Of a stretch of 64,000 nt of DNA, positions 35,738 to 44,624 are shown piece after piece (the stretch's first letter is position 1; each line of letters starts with the position of its first letter). Source of the DNA: Roseiarcus sp963784805. GTDB lineage: Bacteria > Pseudomonadota > Alphaproteobacteria > Rhizobiales > Beijerinckiaceae. The DNA lies in contig CAWASR010000008.1 of assembly GCA_963784805.1 (NCBI GenBank), forward strand, positions 496,001 through 560,000. The letters run 5' to 3'. The position numbers and the translations under genes are program-made. A model generated the notes under the pieces. That model was given only the letters and a program-made list of their open reading frames with translations. It made no database searches and had not been told where the DNA came from.

Positions 35738-37057
35738 ATGCGCATCGCGATGATCGGCGCCGGTTATGTCGGACTCGTTTCGGGGGCTTGCCTGGCCGAC
35801 TTTGGTCACGAGGTCGTCTGCGTGGAAGTGGACGAGAGCAAGGTTGCGTCTCTGCGCAATGGCCATATCCCGATCTACGAACCGGGACTCAACGAATTGG
35901 TTGTCGCCAACCGGGGCGCCGGTCGGCTGTCGTTCACGACCAGCCTGAAGGAAGCGGCCAGGGGCGCGAAGGCGATCTTTATTGCGGTCGGGACGCCGTC
36001 GCTCGCCGAAGTCGGCTCCGCAGACATGCGCCAGGTTTACGAGGCCGCGCACGAGATCGCCGGGCTCATCGAGGACTTCACGGTCGTTGTCGTCAAGTCG
36101 ACCGTCCCGATCGGCGCCGGCGACGAGGTAGAGCGCGTCATCGCCAAGCGCGCGCCGCCGGACCGCTACGCGGTCGTCTCCAATCCGGAGTTCCTGCGCG
36201 AAGGCGCGGCTATCGAGGACTTCAAGCGGCCCGACCGCGTCGTCGTCGGCGTCGAGGACGACCGGGCGAGGGCGGTGATGAGCGAAATCTACCAGCCGAT
36301 CGCCCGCAACGGCGGCCCTATCGTTTATACGTCGCGCCGCAGCTCGGAGATGATCAAATACGCGGCCAACGTGTTCCTGGCGATGAAGGTGACGTTCATC
36401 AACGAGATCGCCGACCTCTGCGAGCAGCTCGGAGCCGACGTGCTCGACGTCTCGCACGGCATCGGCCTCGACAACCGCATCGGCCGCAAGTTTCTCAATC
36501 CCGGCCCGGGCTTCGGCGGCTCGTGCTTTCCCAAGGACACTCTGGCGCTGACCAGGCTCGCCGCCGACGCTCGCGCGCCGATCCGTCTTGTCGAGACGCT
36601 GGTCGACGTCAACGACAAGCGCAAAGTGGCCATGGCCGCGAAGGTGGTCGCGGCCTGCGGCGGCTCGGTGGCGGGCAAGCGGCTTGCCGTGCTTGGGCTT
36701 ACCTACAAGCCGAGGACCGACGACATGCGCGACGCGCCGAGCCTCGTCATTGTGCCGGAGCTGCAGGCTGCGGGCGCTCGGATCGTCGCCTATGACCCCG
36801 AGGGCGTCCGGATGGCGAAAGCCGCGCTGCCGGGCGTCGAGTTCGCCGAGAGCGCCTACGCCTGCCTCGAGGGCGCCGACGCGGCGGTCATCATCACCGA
36901 ATGGGACGAGTTCCGCGCGCTCGATCTCGCGCGCGTCAAGGCTGCGCTGGCCGAGCCGATCGTGGTCGACCTGCGCAACATTTATCCGATCAAGACCATG
37001 AAGGCGCTGGGGTTTCGCTACGTCTGCGTCGGCCGCGGATACGGCGGCGAGGGCTGA
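35738..37057 (+). CDS. ugd: UDP-glucose 6-dehydrogenase
   Basis: Oxidises UDP-glucose to UDP-glucuronate with NAD, feeding capsule or exopolysaccharide synthesis. The 439 residues show the NAD fold MIGAGYVGLVSGACLADFGH, the central domain SSEMIKYAANVFLAMKVTFI and catalytic Cys263 in FGGSCFPKDT. The C-terminal UDP-binding domain contains LGLTYKPRTDDMRDAPSL. It is the first gene of a plus-strand polysaccharide block (glycosyltransferase and EamA follow) that lies between thrB and ispH. Confidence 0.96.
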   Translation: MRIAMIGAGYVGLVSGACLADFGHEVVCVEVDESKVASLRNGHIPIYEPGLNELVVANRGAGRLSFTTSLKEAARGAKAIFIAVGTPSLAEVGSADMRQVYEAAHEIAGLIEDFTVVVVKSTVPIGAGDEVERVIAKRAPPDRYAVVSNPEFLREGAAIEDFKRPDRVVVGVEDDRARAVMSEIYQPIARNGGPIVYTSRRSSEMIKYAANVFLAMKVTFINEIADLCEQLGADVLDVSHGIGLDNRIGRKFLNPGPGFGGSCFPKDTLALTRLAADARAPIRLVETLVDVNDKRKVAMAAKVVAACGGSVAGKRLAVLGLTYKPRTDDMRDAPSLVIVPELQAAGARIVAYDPEGVRMAKAALPGVEFAESAYACLEGADAAVIITEWDEFRALDLARVKAALAEPIVVDLRNIYPIKTMKALGFRYVCVGRGYGGEG

Positions 37058-37254
37058 GACGAAGTCTACTCCGTCTCCGCGCCGGCTTTGGCCATGAAGT
37101 GTCAGTTCTGTCAGCGGCGCAATCGTTTCAATCGTGTAGGCGCCAAATATTGCAACGCGGCGACTCCCAGGCCCCCGGTCGTCCGACCGGACGTTCGCGG
37201 CGGCGATCCGAAGGTCCGGTCGCGGCGGTCGCGCGCCGGCCGCCCCGGCCCAAA

Positions 37255-37411
37255 TGAAAAGCCTTGCAAGCCAGCGGAAGCAAAGGAAAGCCGACGGGAA
37301 GCAAAGGAAAGCCAAAGGGGAAGAAAAAGCAAATCAATGGGAAGGAAACGAAAGGATTTTCCTTCCACGATTTGGGACTTTTCAAGGGGTTGCGCGCGAA
37401 TCCAAATTAAA
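37255..37411. repeat. Second copy of the intergenic repeat family
   Basis: An A/G-rich run with repeated GCAAAGGAAAGCC-like units (37275-37325) is followed by GGGACTTTTCAAGGGGTT and GCGAATCC, matching the tail of the array at 11548-11690 (GGGACTTTTCA, GGGTT, GCGAATCC). The upstream half differs, so the tail is the shared core. Frames across it give lysine/arginine-rich peptides that I do not accept as genes. Confidence 0.6.
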
Positions 37412-37413
37412 TC

Positions 37414-37579
37414 GTAACTCCCAAGCACCCCCTCTTGACTTCCGAGAGAATTGGCCTCCGGCGAGCATCGACGCATTGATCGATTCCTATTCGTTCGTGG
37501 TCCGATTCGCCTTCGTTCTGAAGCGGAACCCTTTGCGCCGTCGAAAACGCCCAAAAATAGGGGGGTGCTTAGGAGTTAC
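37414..37579. mobile_element. 166-bp MITE-like element
   Basis: GTAACTCCCAAGCACCCCC (37414-37432) and GGGGGTGCTTAGGAGTTAC (37561-37579) are terminal inverted repeats matching at 18 of 19 positions. The interior has no gene. Size and ends suit a miniature transposable element. A similar end sequence, ACTCCCAAACACCCCCT, is seen alone near 54775-54792. The family is unknown, and target duplications are not clear. Confidence 0.6.
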
Positions 37580-38043
37580 ACAAAAAGAGTTTCCCGGCGC
37601 CGGCGCGCCCGACCGGACGTTCGCGCCCCTCATCCCGAGGAGCCGCCGAGGCCCCGCGACTTCGGCGCGGGCGCAGATGCATGAGGTCATCGGCGCTCCC
37701 GCCAGTCCGTCGGGCCTTGAAGAACTATCGCGTCGAAGCGCCGAGAACCCTCGGGTTGCGAGGATGAATTGGGACATGACTGTTTCCCGGGTGAACCGTT
37801 CGTCGAAGCCAGCATAGCACAAGATTTCTGATTTTCGGAAGCACAAATATTTAAGTAGTTGGAAAGTCTTAGCAATATGAAATTCCGTGGTTGGCTTCCG
37901 ACGCGATTGCCGATATCAGGGCTGCGGCGATCGGGATTCGTGTTAGGTCTGCGCGCCGCCTGCGAATCGACAGGGTCGCCTTCGGCGCGGGCGCCATCCA
38001 TGCACGTCCGCCGAACCGCCCGATCAAGCCAACGAAGGGGCCC
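37580..38043. other. Gene-free gap before the glycosyltransferase
   Basis: No supported gene. A degraded palindromic repeat may be present (CTCATCCCGAGGAG near 37630 facing CGAGGATGA near 37760). The AT-rich part around 37810-37880 (AAATATTTAAGTAGTTGG) is the likely promoter region of the following gene. Confidence 0.45.
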
Positions 38044-39285
38044 ATGCCGCCGCCGCATCAACACCGGTCCTGTGTCATTGTCGTCGAGAACTTGCCGGTT
38101 CCTTTCGATCGCCGGGTCTGGCAGGAGGCCCAGGCGCTCAACCGCGCCGGATGGCGGGTCTCGGTGATCTGTCCTTCAAACGCGGCCTTTCCGGCGAAAT
38201 TCGAGGTCATCGACGATATTGCGATCTACCGGCACTCCCTGCCGCCTGAAGGGCGCGGAGTTGCGGCCTATTTTCGGGAATACGGCGCCGCGCTCTTCCA
38301 GGAATTCCGGCTGCTGATAAAGGTTCATCGGGAGCGCGGCTTTTCGATTATCCAGGCCTGCAACCCGCCGGATCTCATATTTCTGGCCGCGGCGCCGTTC
38401 AAGCTGTTCGGCAAGCGCTTCATTTTCGACCAGCACGACGTCGGGCCCGAATTGTTCGTGGTCAAATATGGCAACAAGGGCTTCCTCCACCGGGCGCTGT
38501 TGGTCTTTGAGCGGATGAGTTATGCAATGGCCGATTTCGTCATCACCGCCAACGCGACGTTCAAGGACATCGCGGTTGGCCGCGGCCGGAAGTCGCCTTC
38601 GAAAGTGGAGGTCGTCTACGGCGTCCCCGACCGCAAGCGCATCCATCGCGTCGAGCCCGAGCCCGGCTTGCGCGGAGGCCGCAAACACCTGCTCGGCTAT
38701 ATCGGGATCATCGCCGAACAGGACGGGGTCGATCATCTCGTCCGGGCGGTCGCCGAACTCGTCCACGCCAGGGGGTTTCGCGACTTTCGCGCCGTGGTCG
38801 TCGGCGCCGGGCCGACTCTGGATTCGGTTCGTGCGCTGGCGGATGAGCTTGGCGTCGGCGAATTCATTCTCTTCACCGGCTACCTGAGCGGCGAAAACCT
38901 GCTTGCGCATATCAGCGCGTTCGACATCGGCATCATTCCTGACCCGTTCAACGAGGCCAACGACGTGATGAGCATGAACAAGGTGTTCGAATATTGCGCG
39001 CTGGGCATCGCCACCGCCTGCTATCCGCTCAGGGAGACAAAGCGGCTGCTGGGCGGGGCGGGGGTCTACGCGCCGACGCTCGATCCGGCCGGGCTCGCCG
39101 ACGCCTGTCTGAGCCTGATGCAGGACGATTCCCTGCGGGCCGGTTGCGCGGCCGAGGCGGCCAAACTCTCGGCGGAGACGTTCGTCTGGGAGAACGAGGC
39201 GCGCAAATATGTCGCGACCTATGAGCGCGCCCTGTCGACGATGAGACCGGGCGACGCGAAACATGCGGACGCAAAGGCGGTCTAG
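38044..39285 (+). CDS. Glycosyltransferase family 4
   Basis: A 413-residue GT-B glycosyltransferase, retaining, acting at the cytoplasmic face on a lipid-linked or exopolysaccharide intermediate. The N-terminal half reads SCVIVVENLPVPFDRRVWQE and IFDQHDVGPELFVVKYG; the donor-binding half has LLGYIGIIAEQDGVDHLVRA and the EX7E-like region DPFNEANDVMSMNKVFEYCA. The start at 38044 follows GAAGGGG and gives the usual N-terminus; the frame opens 153 bases earlier without conserved residues. It is in line with ugd, so a uronic-acid-containing polysaccharide is plausible. Confidence 0.9.
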   Translation: MPPPHQHRSCVIVVENLPVPFDRRVWQEAQALNRAGWRVSVICPSNAAFPAKFEVIDDIAIYRHSLPPEGRGVAAYFREYGAALFQEFRLLIKVHRERGFSIIQACNPPDLIFLAAAPFKLFGKRFIFDQHDVGPELFVVKYGNKGFLHRALLVFERMSYAMADFVITANATFKDIAVGRGRKSPSKVEVVYGVPDRKRIHRVEPEPGLRGGRKHLLGYIGIIAEQDGVDHLVRAVAELVHARGFRDFRAVVVGAGPTLDSVRALADELGVGEFILFTGYLSGENLLAHISAFDIGIIPDPFNEANDVMSMNKVFEYCALGIATACYPLRETKRLLGGAGVYAPTLDPAGLADACLSLMQDDSLRAGCAAEAAKLSAETFVWENEARKYVATYERALSTMRPGDAKHADAKAV

Positions 39286-39440
39286 CAGGCTCCTGAAAAA
39301 GGTAACTTCGGACTCGAATTGATTCGGGAGCATGATGCGATTCTACGAAATCGCCTCGGCTCTGACCTGAAGCATCGGAACCCGCCCGGCTCGACGCCGT
39401 CCGAAGCCGCGTTTCAACCAGGGCCGGAGATATTCAGCGA

Positions 39441-40340
39441 ATGGCTGTCGGGGCGCTTTGGGTTCCGGTCACGCTTCTGGCGTCGAGCGCGCAGACGCTG
39501 CGCAACGCGATGCAGCGCGAACTGATCGGCGCGCTCGGGGCGGGCGGCGCGGCGCAGGTGCGGTTTCTGTTCGGCCTGCCGTTCGCGGTCGTGTTCCTGG
39601 TCGGGATGTTGGCGGCGACGGGCCTCGACGCGCCGCCGCTGACTTTGGCCAACGTCGCCTGGACCGCTCTCGGCGCCCTGTCTCAGGTGATCGCGACCGC
39701 GATGATGCTGGCGGCGATGCGCACGCGCAGCTTCGTCGTCACGGTCGCCTACACCAAAACGGAGCCGGCGCAGATCGCGCTGTTCGGCCTCGTCGCGCTC
39801 AACGACCCGCCGGCCGCCGCGCTGATCGCGGCGATCGTTCTGGCCACCGCCGGCGTGGCGCTGATGACGGTGCGCAGCGCCAAGGACTTCGTCGCCGACT
39901 GGCGTTCGGCCACGCTCGGCATCGCCTCCGCGACCTTCTTCGCCTTCGCGGCTATCGGCTTTCGCGCCGCCGTGATCGGCGTCGCCAGCCCCTCGCGCCT
40001 CCTGTCGGCCTCGCTGATCCTGGTGTTGGGGTTGACGATCCAGTCGGCGATTCTGGCGCTCTATCTCGGCCTGTTCGATCGCGCCGGCGCGCGCGCGATT
40101 GTCCACGCATGGCGCTCCTCGCTGTTCGCGGGCTTCATGGGCGCGCTGGCCTCGCAGCTCTGGTTCATCGCTTTCGGGCTGACCGACGCGGCGCGGGTGC
40201 GCACCCTCGCGCTGATCGAGGTTCCGCTCGCTCAGGTCGTGTCGCTGAGGCTGTTCCGCGAGCCGCCGACCCCGCGCGAGAGGCTCGGCATGGCGCTGAT
40301 CGTCGTCGCCGCGGGAATTCTGATCTGGGCGAGCGGGTGA
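39441..40340 (+). CDS. EamA/DMT family transporter
   Basis: Polytopic inner-membrane protein, 299 residues with ten predicted helices in two halves, as in the drug/metabolite transporter superfamily. The second repeat ends with ALIEVPLAQVVSLRLFREPP and GMALIVVAAGILIWAS, typical of EamA. Substrate unknown. It is convergent with ispH, with 44 bases between the stops, and is the last gene of the block that separates ispH from thrB. Confidence 0.85.
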   Translation: MAVGALWVPVTLLASSAQTLRNAMQRELIGALGAGGAAQVRFLFGLPFAVVFLVGMLAATGLDAPPLTLANVAWTALGALSQVIATAMMLAAMRTRSFVVTVAYTKTEPAQIALFGLVALNDPPAAALIAAIVLATAGVALMTVRSAKDFVADWRSATLGIASATFFAFAAIGFRAAVIGVASPSRLLSASLILVLGLTIQSAILALYLGLFDRAGARAIVHAWRSSLFAGFMGALASQLWFIAFGLTDAARVRTLALIEVPLAQVVSLRLFREPPTPRERLGMALIVVAAGILIWASG

Positions 40341-40384
40341 GGGCGGGACGCGCGCGGTCGCGAAGGAGGCCAGCGCTCCGACCG

Positions 40385-41347
40385 TCACCTCGGCTCGCGC
40401 AATCCGCGCGGCAACGGGAAGGCCACCAACTCGCTCGCCGTCGTCAGCGTCTCGAGCGCGACCGCGTAACGCTCGCCTAGCGCCTCGACGATGCGCACGA
40501 CCAGCGCCTCCGGGGCCGAGGCGCCGGCGGTGATCGCGACCGAACCCACGCTCGCGAGCGGCGCCCAGTCGATCGCGCCCGCGTCGGGAACGAGCTGCGC
40601 CGCGCATCCTTCGCGCTCGGCGACCTCGCGCAGCCGCTGGGAATTGGACGAATTGGCGGCGCCGACCACGATCACCGCCTCGACCTGGCGCGCGGCGGCC
40701 TTGACCGCCTCCTGGCGGTTGGTGGTCGCATAGCAGATGTCCTCCAGCAGCGGGGCATGGATCGCCGGGAAGCGGCGCTTCAGCGCGGCGACGATCTCGC
40801 GCGTGTCGTCGACCGAGAGCGTTGTCTGGGTCACATAGGCGATCTCCGCGCCGTCGCTCGCGGGCAGCGCCTCGACCTCGTCGATCGAACTGACCAGCGT
40901 CACCGCGCCCGGCGGCAATTGTCCCATCGTGCCGATCACCTCGGGGTGCCCGACATGGCCGATCAGGACGATCCGCCGGCCGCGCTTGAAATGGGCCAGC
41001 GCCTCCCGATGCACCTTGGTGACCAGGGGGCAGGTCGCGTCGATGGTGAAGAGATTGCGCGCGCTAGCCTCCTCCGGCACCGCCTTGGCGACGCCGTGGG
41101 CGGAAAAAATCACGGGATGATCTCCCGGCGGAGCCTCGGACAGTTCATTGATGAAGACGACGCCCTTGGCCTTCAGCGCGTCGACGACGTGCGTGTTGTG
41201 GACGATCTCGTGCCGCACGTAGACCGGCGGCCCGTAGATCTGCAGCGCCCGCTCGACGATGTCGATCGCTCTGACCACGCCGGCGCAGAAACCGCGCGGC
41301 GCGCAGAGGACGACGCGGAGGCGGGGTTTCGTCGGCGTGGAGGTCAT
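40385..41347 (-). CDS. ispH: 4-hydroxy-3-methylbut-2-enyl diphosphate reductase
   Basis: Final enzyme of the MEP isoprenoid pathway, an iron-sulfur reductase making IPP and DMAPP. The 320 residues carry the cluster cysteines Cys21 (PRGFCAGV), Cys106 (DATCPLVTK) and Cys205 (DICYATTNRQ), catalytic Glu136 (GHPEVIGTMG), and the HNTHVV segment. The ATG at 41347 gives the common short N-terminus, and the frame extends upstream without conservation. In relatives thrB follows directly; here the polysaccharide block lies in between on the other strand. Confidence 0.96.
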   Translation of the reverse strand: MTSTPTKPRLRVVLCAPRGFCAGVVRAIDIVERALQIYGPPVYVRHEIVHNTHVVDALKAKGVVFINELSEAPPGDHPVIFSAHGVAKAVPEEASARNLFTIDATCPLVTKVHREALAHFKRGRRIVLIGHVGHPEVIGTMGQLPPGAVTLVSSIDEVEALPASDGAEIAYVTQTTLSVDDTREIVAALKRRFPAIHAPLLEDICYATTNRQEAVKAAARQVEAVIVVGAANSSNSQRLREVAEREGCAAQLVPDAGAIDWAPLASVGSVAITAGASAPEALVVRIVEALGERYAVALETLTTASELVAFPLPRGLREPR

Positions 41348-41541
41348 GCGCGGGGTCCGGGAGCCGAAACGTGACGGTCTTTGCGAGCGTGGGGCGGGGA
41401 GAGTCAAGGGCAGGGCGGACCTGGCGACCCGGCAATCCGTCCCGCCGGGCGAAGGAAGAAAATAACAATTTGAATATACGCCTTGAAAAGGGGCAGAGCG
41501 GCGTCGCCTGAGGCGGCGTCCTCCGAACGGGGAACGGATCG

Positions 41542-41760
41542 ATGGAAGTCATCAGGCAGGTTGGGGCGGCGATCGTCGATGTTTTCCGCTCGCTTGTCGA
41601 CGCAGCCTTTTCGAGGCCGCCGGTCGGCCTGCTTGTCGTCACCCTTGCGATTCTCGCTGTCTCGTTGCTGCCCGAGGACAAGCGGGAAAAGGCCAGAATA
41701 GCCGCCCTGACCGTGTTTGGGCTGATCGTCGCGGCCAAGATTTTCTGGCCGTGGGATTGA
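41542..41760 (+). CDS. Small membrane protein
   Basis: A 72-residue protein with two hydrophobic segments (VGLLVVTLAILAVSLL at 28-43 and ALTVFGLIVAAKIFW at 55-69) separated by a charged PEDKREKARI loop. The ATG at 41542 follows GAACGGGGAACGG. Composition and frame are convincing for a small double-spanning protein, but I do not recognise it. Confidence 0.55.
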   Translation: MEVIRQVGAAIVDVFRSLVDAAFSRPPVGLLVVTLAILAVSLLPEDKREKARIAALTVFGLIVAAKIFWPWD

Positions 41761-42033
41761 AACGCGATCTCTCGTCCTGACGCGCGGGTCTCGCGGCAGA
41801 CGGCGCCAAGGCCAGACTTGTCGCGCAGCGCCCTGGCGGCATGAATCGAACGCTTCGCTCCCGGCATTATTTCCCGTCGGGCCTTCGGCAGTCCCCTCGG
41901 CGGACGATCGAGCGGGAGGTCGGTTCGGCCCGGCGACGCATGTCGCCTCCGCGTCGATGAGAAAACTCCCGAACTGGACCGATCCGCGAGAATCACCGCC
42001 GCACAATCCGCAAGAGCCCGCGTCAATCCATAA

Positions 42034-42250
42034 TTGGCGTTAACCCGAGTTGGGAGCCCTGGCTTTCCGATGCTGACGATGGCGTTCAACTGGGGACGCG
42101 CTGCGCTGGGGACGATTCCCTTCGTGACCTTCGGCGCTCGCTATGGCGGCGTGCAGGGCGGCCTCGTGGGCGTCGCCCTGGGAAGCGCCGTATTCGGCCT
42201 CCTCGCGGTTGGGACGACCTATCTGGCGACGGCGCGGCCGGCGAAAAAAG
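42034..42250 (+). pseudogene. C-terminal remnant of a MATE-family transporter
   Basis: Only the end of the protein is left: PGFPMLTMAFNWGRAALGTI, then GARYGGVQGGLVGVALGSAV and TYLATARP, which match the last two helices of MATE efflux proteins. About 380 upstream residues are missing, and nothing in 41761-42033 encodes them. The reading frame runs on over the Flp pilin gene on the other strand, which is not meaningful. No start codon of use exists, only a TTG. Confidence 0.6.
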
Positions 42251-42356
42251 ATTGCCGACGCTATGACCGGATCAGCCCGCCGGAGGAAGCCGATCAAAAT
42301 GCGCGAAGAGATAAGGACGCGCAGCGAGGTTGCGCGTCGTGCGCCGCTCGCGGCCT

Positions 42357-42521
42357 TCATGGAAAGGCGTTGGCGATATTGGCGTAGCTTGCGCTGAGAT
42401 TGGTTCCGACGCGGCCGACCGCCGCCACGATCACCAGGGCGATGCCCGATCCCATGATTGCGTATTCGATCGCGGTCGCGCCATCGCGAGAGCGGAGAAA
42501 ATCGCGCGCAAGTTTGCTCAT
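42357..42521 (-). CDS. Flp-family type IVb pilin
   Basis: A 54-residue prepilin: MSKLARDFLRSRDGATAIEY, then AIMGSGIALVIVAAVG and LSASYANIANAF. The G-ATAIEY prepilin-peptidase site with Glu+5 is the Flp hallmark: the positively charged leader ends at Gly14, and the hydrophobic helix follows. No tad or cpa assembly genes lie in the window, so this is an orphan copy that would need machinery encoded elsewhere. It overlaps no real gene; the upstream 42522-42775 gap serves as promoter region for this gene and for gshA. Confidence 0.85.
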   Translation of the reverse strand: MSKLARDFLRSRDGATAIEYAIMGSGIALVIVAAVGRVGTNLSASYANIANAFP

Positions 42522-42775
42522 CTCGTTGAAACCTGTTCCAATTCACCCGCATCAGGCCGCAAAGTTCCTAACAGCAGATGAGCCGCCTCGCATAAGCAAC
42601 GCGGAGATGGGCGCCTTGCGGCCGAAGACGCGGGCGATGGTTAAGGCGCGACCAATTCAATTCTCGAACCTTCGTCGGCCTCTCGAGCGGCCAGCAAGCC
42701 TTCGTTGCATTGTCGCGGCGGCGCGACTATCTAGCCCCGACCGCCGGTTCGCCGGCCGCTGGGGTGAGCGCCTCC

Positions 42776-44152
42776 ATGGCTCGCGACGTCGTCGATAGTG
42801 AAATTGTCGAGTCACCGGATGCGCTCGCCGCCTGGCTCGAAGCGGGATGCAAGCCGGACGGTCCGTTCCGTGTCGGCGCCGAGCACGAGAAAATCGCCTT
42901 CTATCGCGTCGATCGATCGCCCGTTCCCTATGAGGGCGAGCAAGGGATTCGCGCTCTGATCGAAGGCATGAACGCGCGCCTCGGATGGGAGCGGATCGAG
43001 GACTCCGGCAACGTGATCGGCCTCTACGACGCCAAGGGCGGCGCGGCGATTTCGCTGGAGCCGGGAGGGCAGTTCGAGCTGTCCGGGGCCCCGCTCGACG
43101 ACGCCCACGGGACGGCGGAGGAACTCAAGCGCCACATTGGAGTCTGCCGGTCGGTCGCCGAGCCGCTTGGGATCGATTTTCTGTCGCTGGGCATGAGCCC
43201 GAAATGGACCTTGGCCGAGACGCCGTCGATGCCGAAGCACCGATACGAGATCATGACGCGCTACATGCCCCGGGTCGGGACGCGCGGCCTCGACATGATG
43301 TACCGGACCGCGACTGTTCAGGCCAATCTCGACTTCCGCGACGAGAAGGACATGGTCGCCAAGTTGCGGGTCGGGCTGGCGCTGCAGCCGGCGATTACGG
43401 CGCTGTTCGCCAACTCGCCGTTCACCGACGGCAAGCTGAATGGCTTTCTCTCCGCGCGCTCGGAGATCTGGCGTCATACCGATCCCGCGCGCACCGGCAT
43501 GCTCGCCTTCGCCTTTGAGCCAGGCATGGGCTTCGAGCGCTACGTCGATTACGCGCTCGATGTGCCGCTGTATTTCGTCAGGCGCGGTTCGATCTATATC
43601 GACGTCGCCGGGGCGAGCTTTCGCGACTTGCTCGCCGGGCGGCTCGCCGCCGCGCCCGGCGAGCGCGCGACGCTGGCGGACTGGGCGAACCATTTGTCGT
43701 CGATTTTTCCCGAAGTCCGGCTGAAGCGCTATCTCGAGATGCGCGGCGCCGACGTGGGGCCGCCCGAGCGCATCACCGCCCTGTCCGCGCTCATGGTCGG
43801 CCTTTTCTACGACGCGGACGCGCTGCGGGCGGCCGAAGAGTTGATCAAGGACTGGAGCGCGGAGGACCGCCAGAGCCTGCGCGACCAGGCGCCGCGGCTC
43901 GGGCTCGCCGCCAACATCCGAGGTCGCGAGCTACGGCAGGCGGCGATCGACATGCTCGCGATCGCCAGCGGCGGCCTCAAGCGGCGAAGGCGCCTCAACG
44001 CCGGCGGGGAGGACGAAACGATTTACCTTCGCCCATTGCAAGCGATCGCGCAAAGCGGACTCTCGTCGGCGCAGGACTGGATCCGCCGTTACGAGGGTCC
44101 GTGGGGGCGCAGCATCGATCCGGTTTTTGTCGAGGCGGCGTTCTGGCAATGA
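42776..44152 (+). CDS. gshA: Glutamate-cysteine ligase, plant/alphaproteobacterial type
   Basis: First step of glutathione synthesis: joins glutamate and cysteine with ATP. The 458-residue protein is of the GCS2-like plant type common in Hyphomicrobiales. Key segments are GPFRVGAEHEKIAFYR, ISLEPGGQFELSGAP, HRYEIMTRYMPRVGTRGLDM and TVQANLDFRDE. The ATG at 42776 is preferred to the upstream frame opening at 42710. It is convergent with the small exported protein gene. Relatives of this enzyme use a redox disulfide for control; I do not map it here. Confidence 0.95.
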   Translation: MARDVVDSEIVESPDALAAWLEAGCKPDGPFRVGAEHEKIAFYRVDRSPVPYEGEQGIRALIEGMNARLGWERIEDSGNVIGLYDAKGGAAISLEPGGQFELSGAPLDDAHGTAEELKRHIGVCRSVAEPLGIDFLSLGMSPKWTLAETPSMPKHRYEIMTRYMPRVGTRGLDMMYRTATVQANLDFRDEKDMVAKLRVGLALQPAITALFANSPFTDGKLNGFLSARSEIWRHTDPARTGMLAFAFEPGMGFERYVDYALDVPLYFVRRGSIYIDVAGASFRDLLAGRLAAAPGERATLADWANHLSSIFPEVRLKRYLEMRGADVGPPERITALSALMVGLFYDADALRAAEELIKDWSAEDRQSLRDQAPRLGLAANIRGRELRQAAIDMLAIASGGLKRRRRLNAGGEDETIYLRPLQAIAQSGLSSAQDWIRRYEGPWGRSIDPVFVEAAFWQ

Positions 44153-44164
44153 AAGCTTTCGCCG

Positions 44165-44536
44165 TCACCGAGCGAAATCGTCGTGACTGACATTCATGAA
44201 GGAGCCGTCGAGGCCGTCCAGCCCATCGACGATCGTTTGCGCCGATCCGCGGACGTCGGACGGGGCGAGGCGGCCGAAAGGAGCGCGAAACCCGGCGATT
44301 CGTCGGTCGGGCTCAAGATTGTCGCCCGCCGCGACATAGCCGCTGATGCGAACACAATCGTCCGAGCCCTTCAGCGTCGCAAAGCCCTGGCCGAGGCTGG
44401 CGCAACGCGCCTGGCGCACGAGTTTGGCGCGGCTGTTTGCGGGAGACAATCCGTCGGCGTTCGCGGGGCCGGCCAACCAGACCGCCAGAACAGCCGTCAA
44501 TGCAGCCGCCAACGGCCATTCGAGTCCGCGCCGCAT
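44165..44536 (-). CDS. Small exported protein with a porin-like motif
   Basis: A 123-residue protein with a clear signal peptide (RRGLEWPLAAALTAVLAVWL, cleavage near ANA-DG). The mature part contains RCASLGQGFATLKGSDDCVR with ISGYVAAG, which closely resembles the first strands of Porin_2 proteins of this order (Cys-x-G-x-GF, then a Cys-x-R-I-x-GYV). It is far too short for a barrel, so it may be a stand-alone N-terminal domain or a porin remnant. An ATG at 44557 is an alternative start. Confidence 0.6.
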   Translation of the reverse strand: MRRGLEWPLAAALTAVLAVWLAGPANADGLSPANSRAKLVRQARCASLGQGFATLKGSDDCVRISGYVAAGDNLEPDRRIAGFRAPFGRLAPSDVRGSAQTIVDGLDGLDGSFMNVSHDDFAR

Positions 44537-44624
44537 CGTCGATTCGCATCGGGTCATGCCGTGCGGAAATGAAATGACATCGTGGCGGGAGCATGGCGTG
44601 AGCGCCGCCAAGCCGCCGGAATCC

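Noticed and set aside
37088..37417. A frame starting MAMKCQFCQRRNRFNRVGAK that looks like a zinc ribbon.
   Set aside because: Only the first few residues look protein-like; the rest translates the A/G-rich repeat at 37255-37411. No partner cysteines follow.
37626..37765. CTCATCCCGAGG facing CGAGGATGA as a typical Hyphomicrobiales palindromic repeat.
   Set aside because: The pairing is too imperfect and the arms too far apart to call a repeat with confidence.
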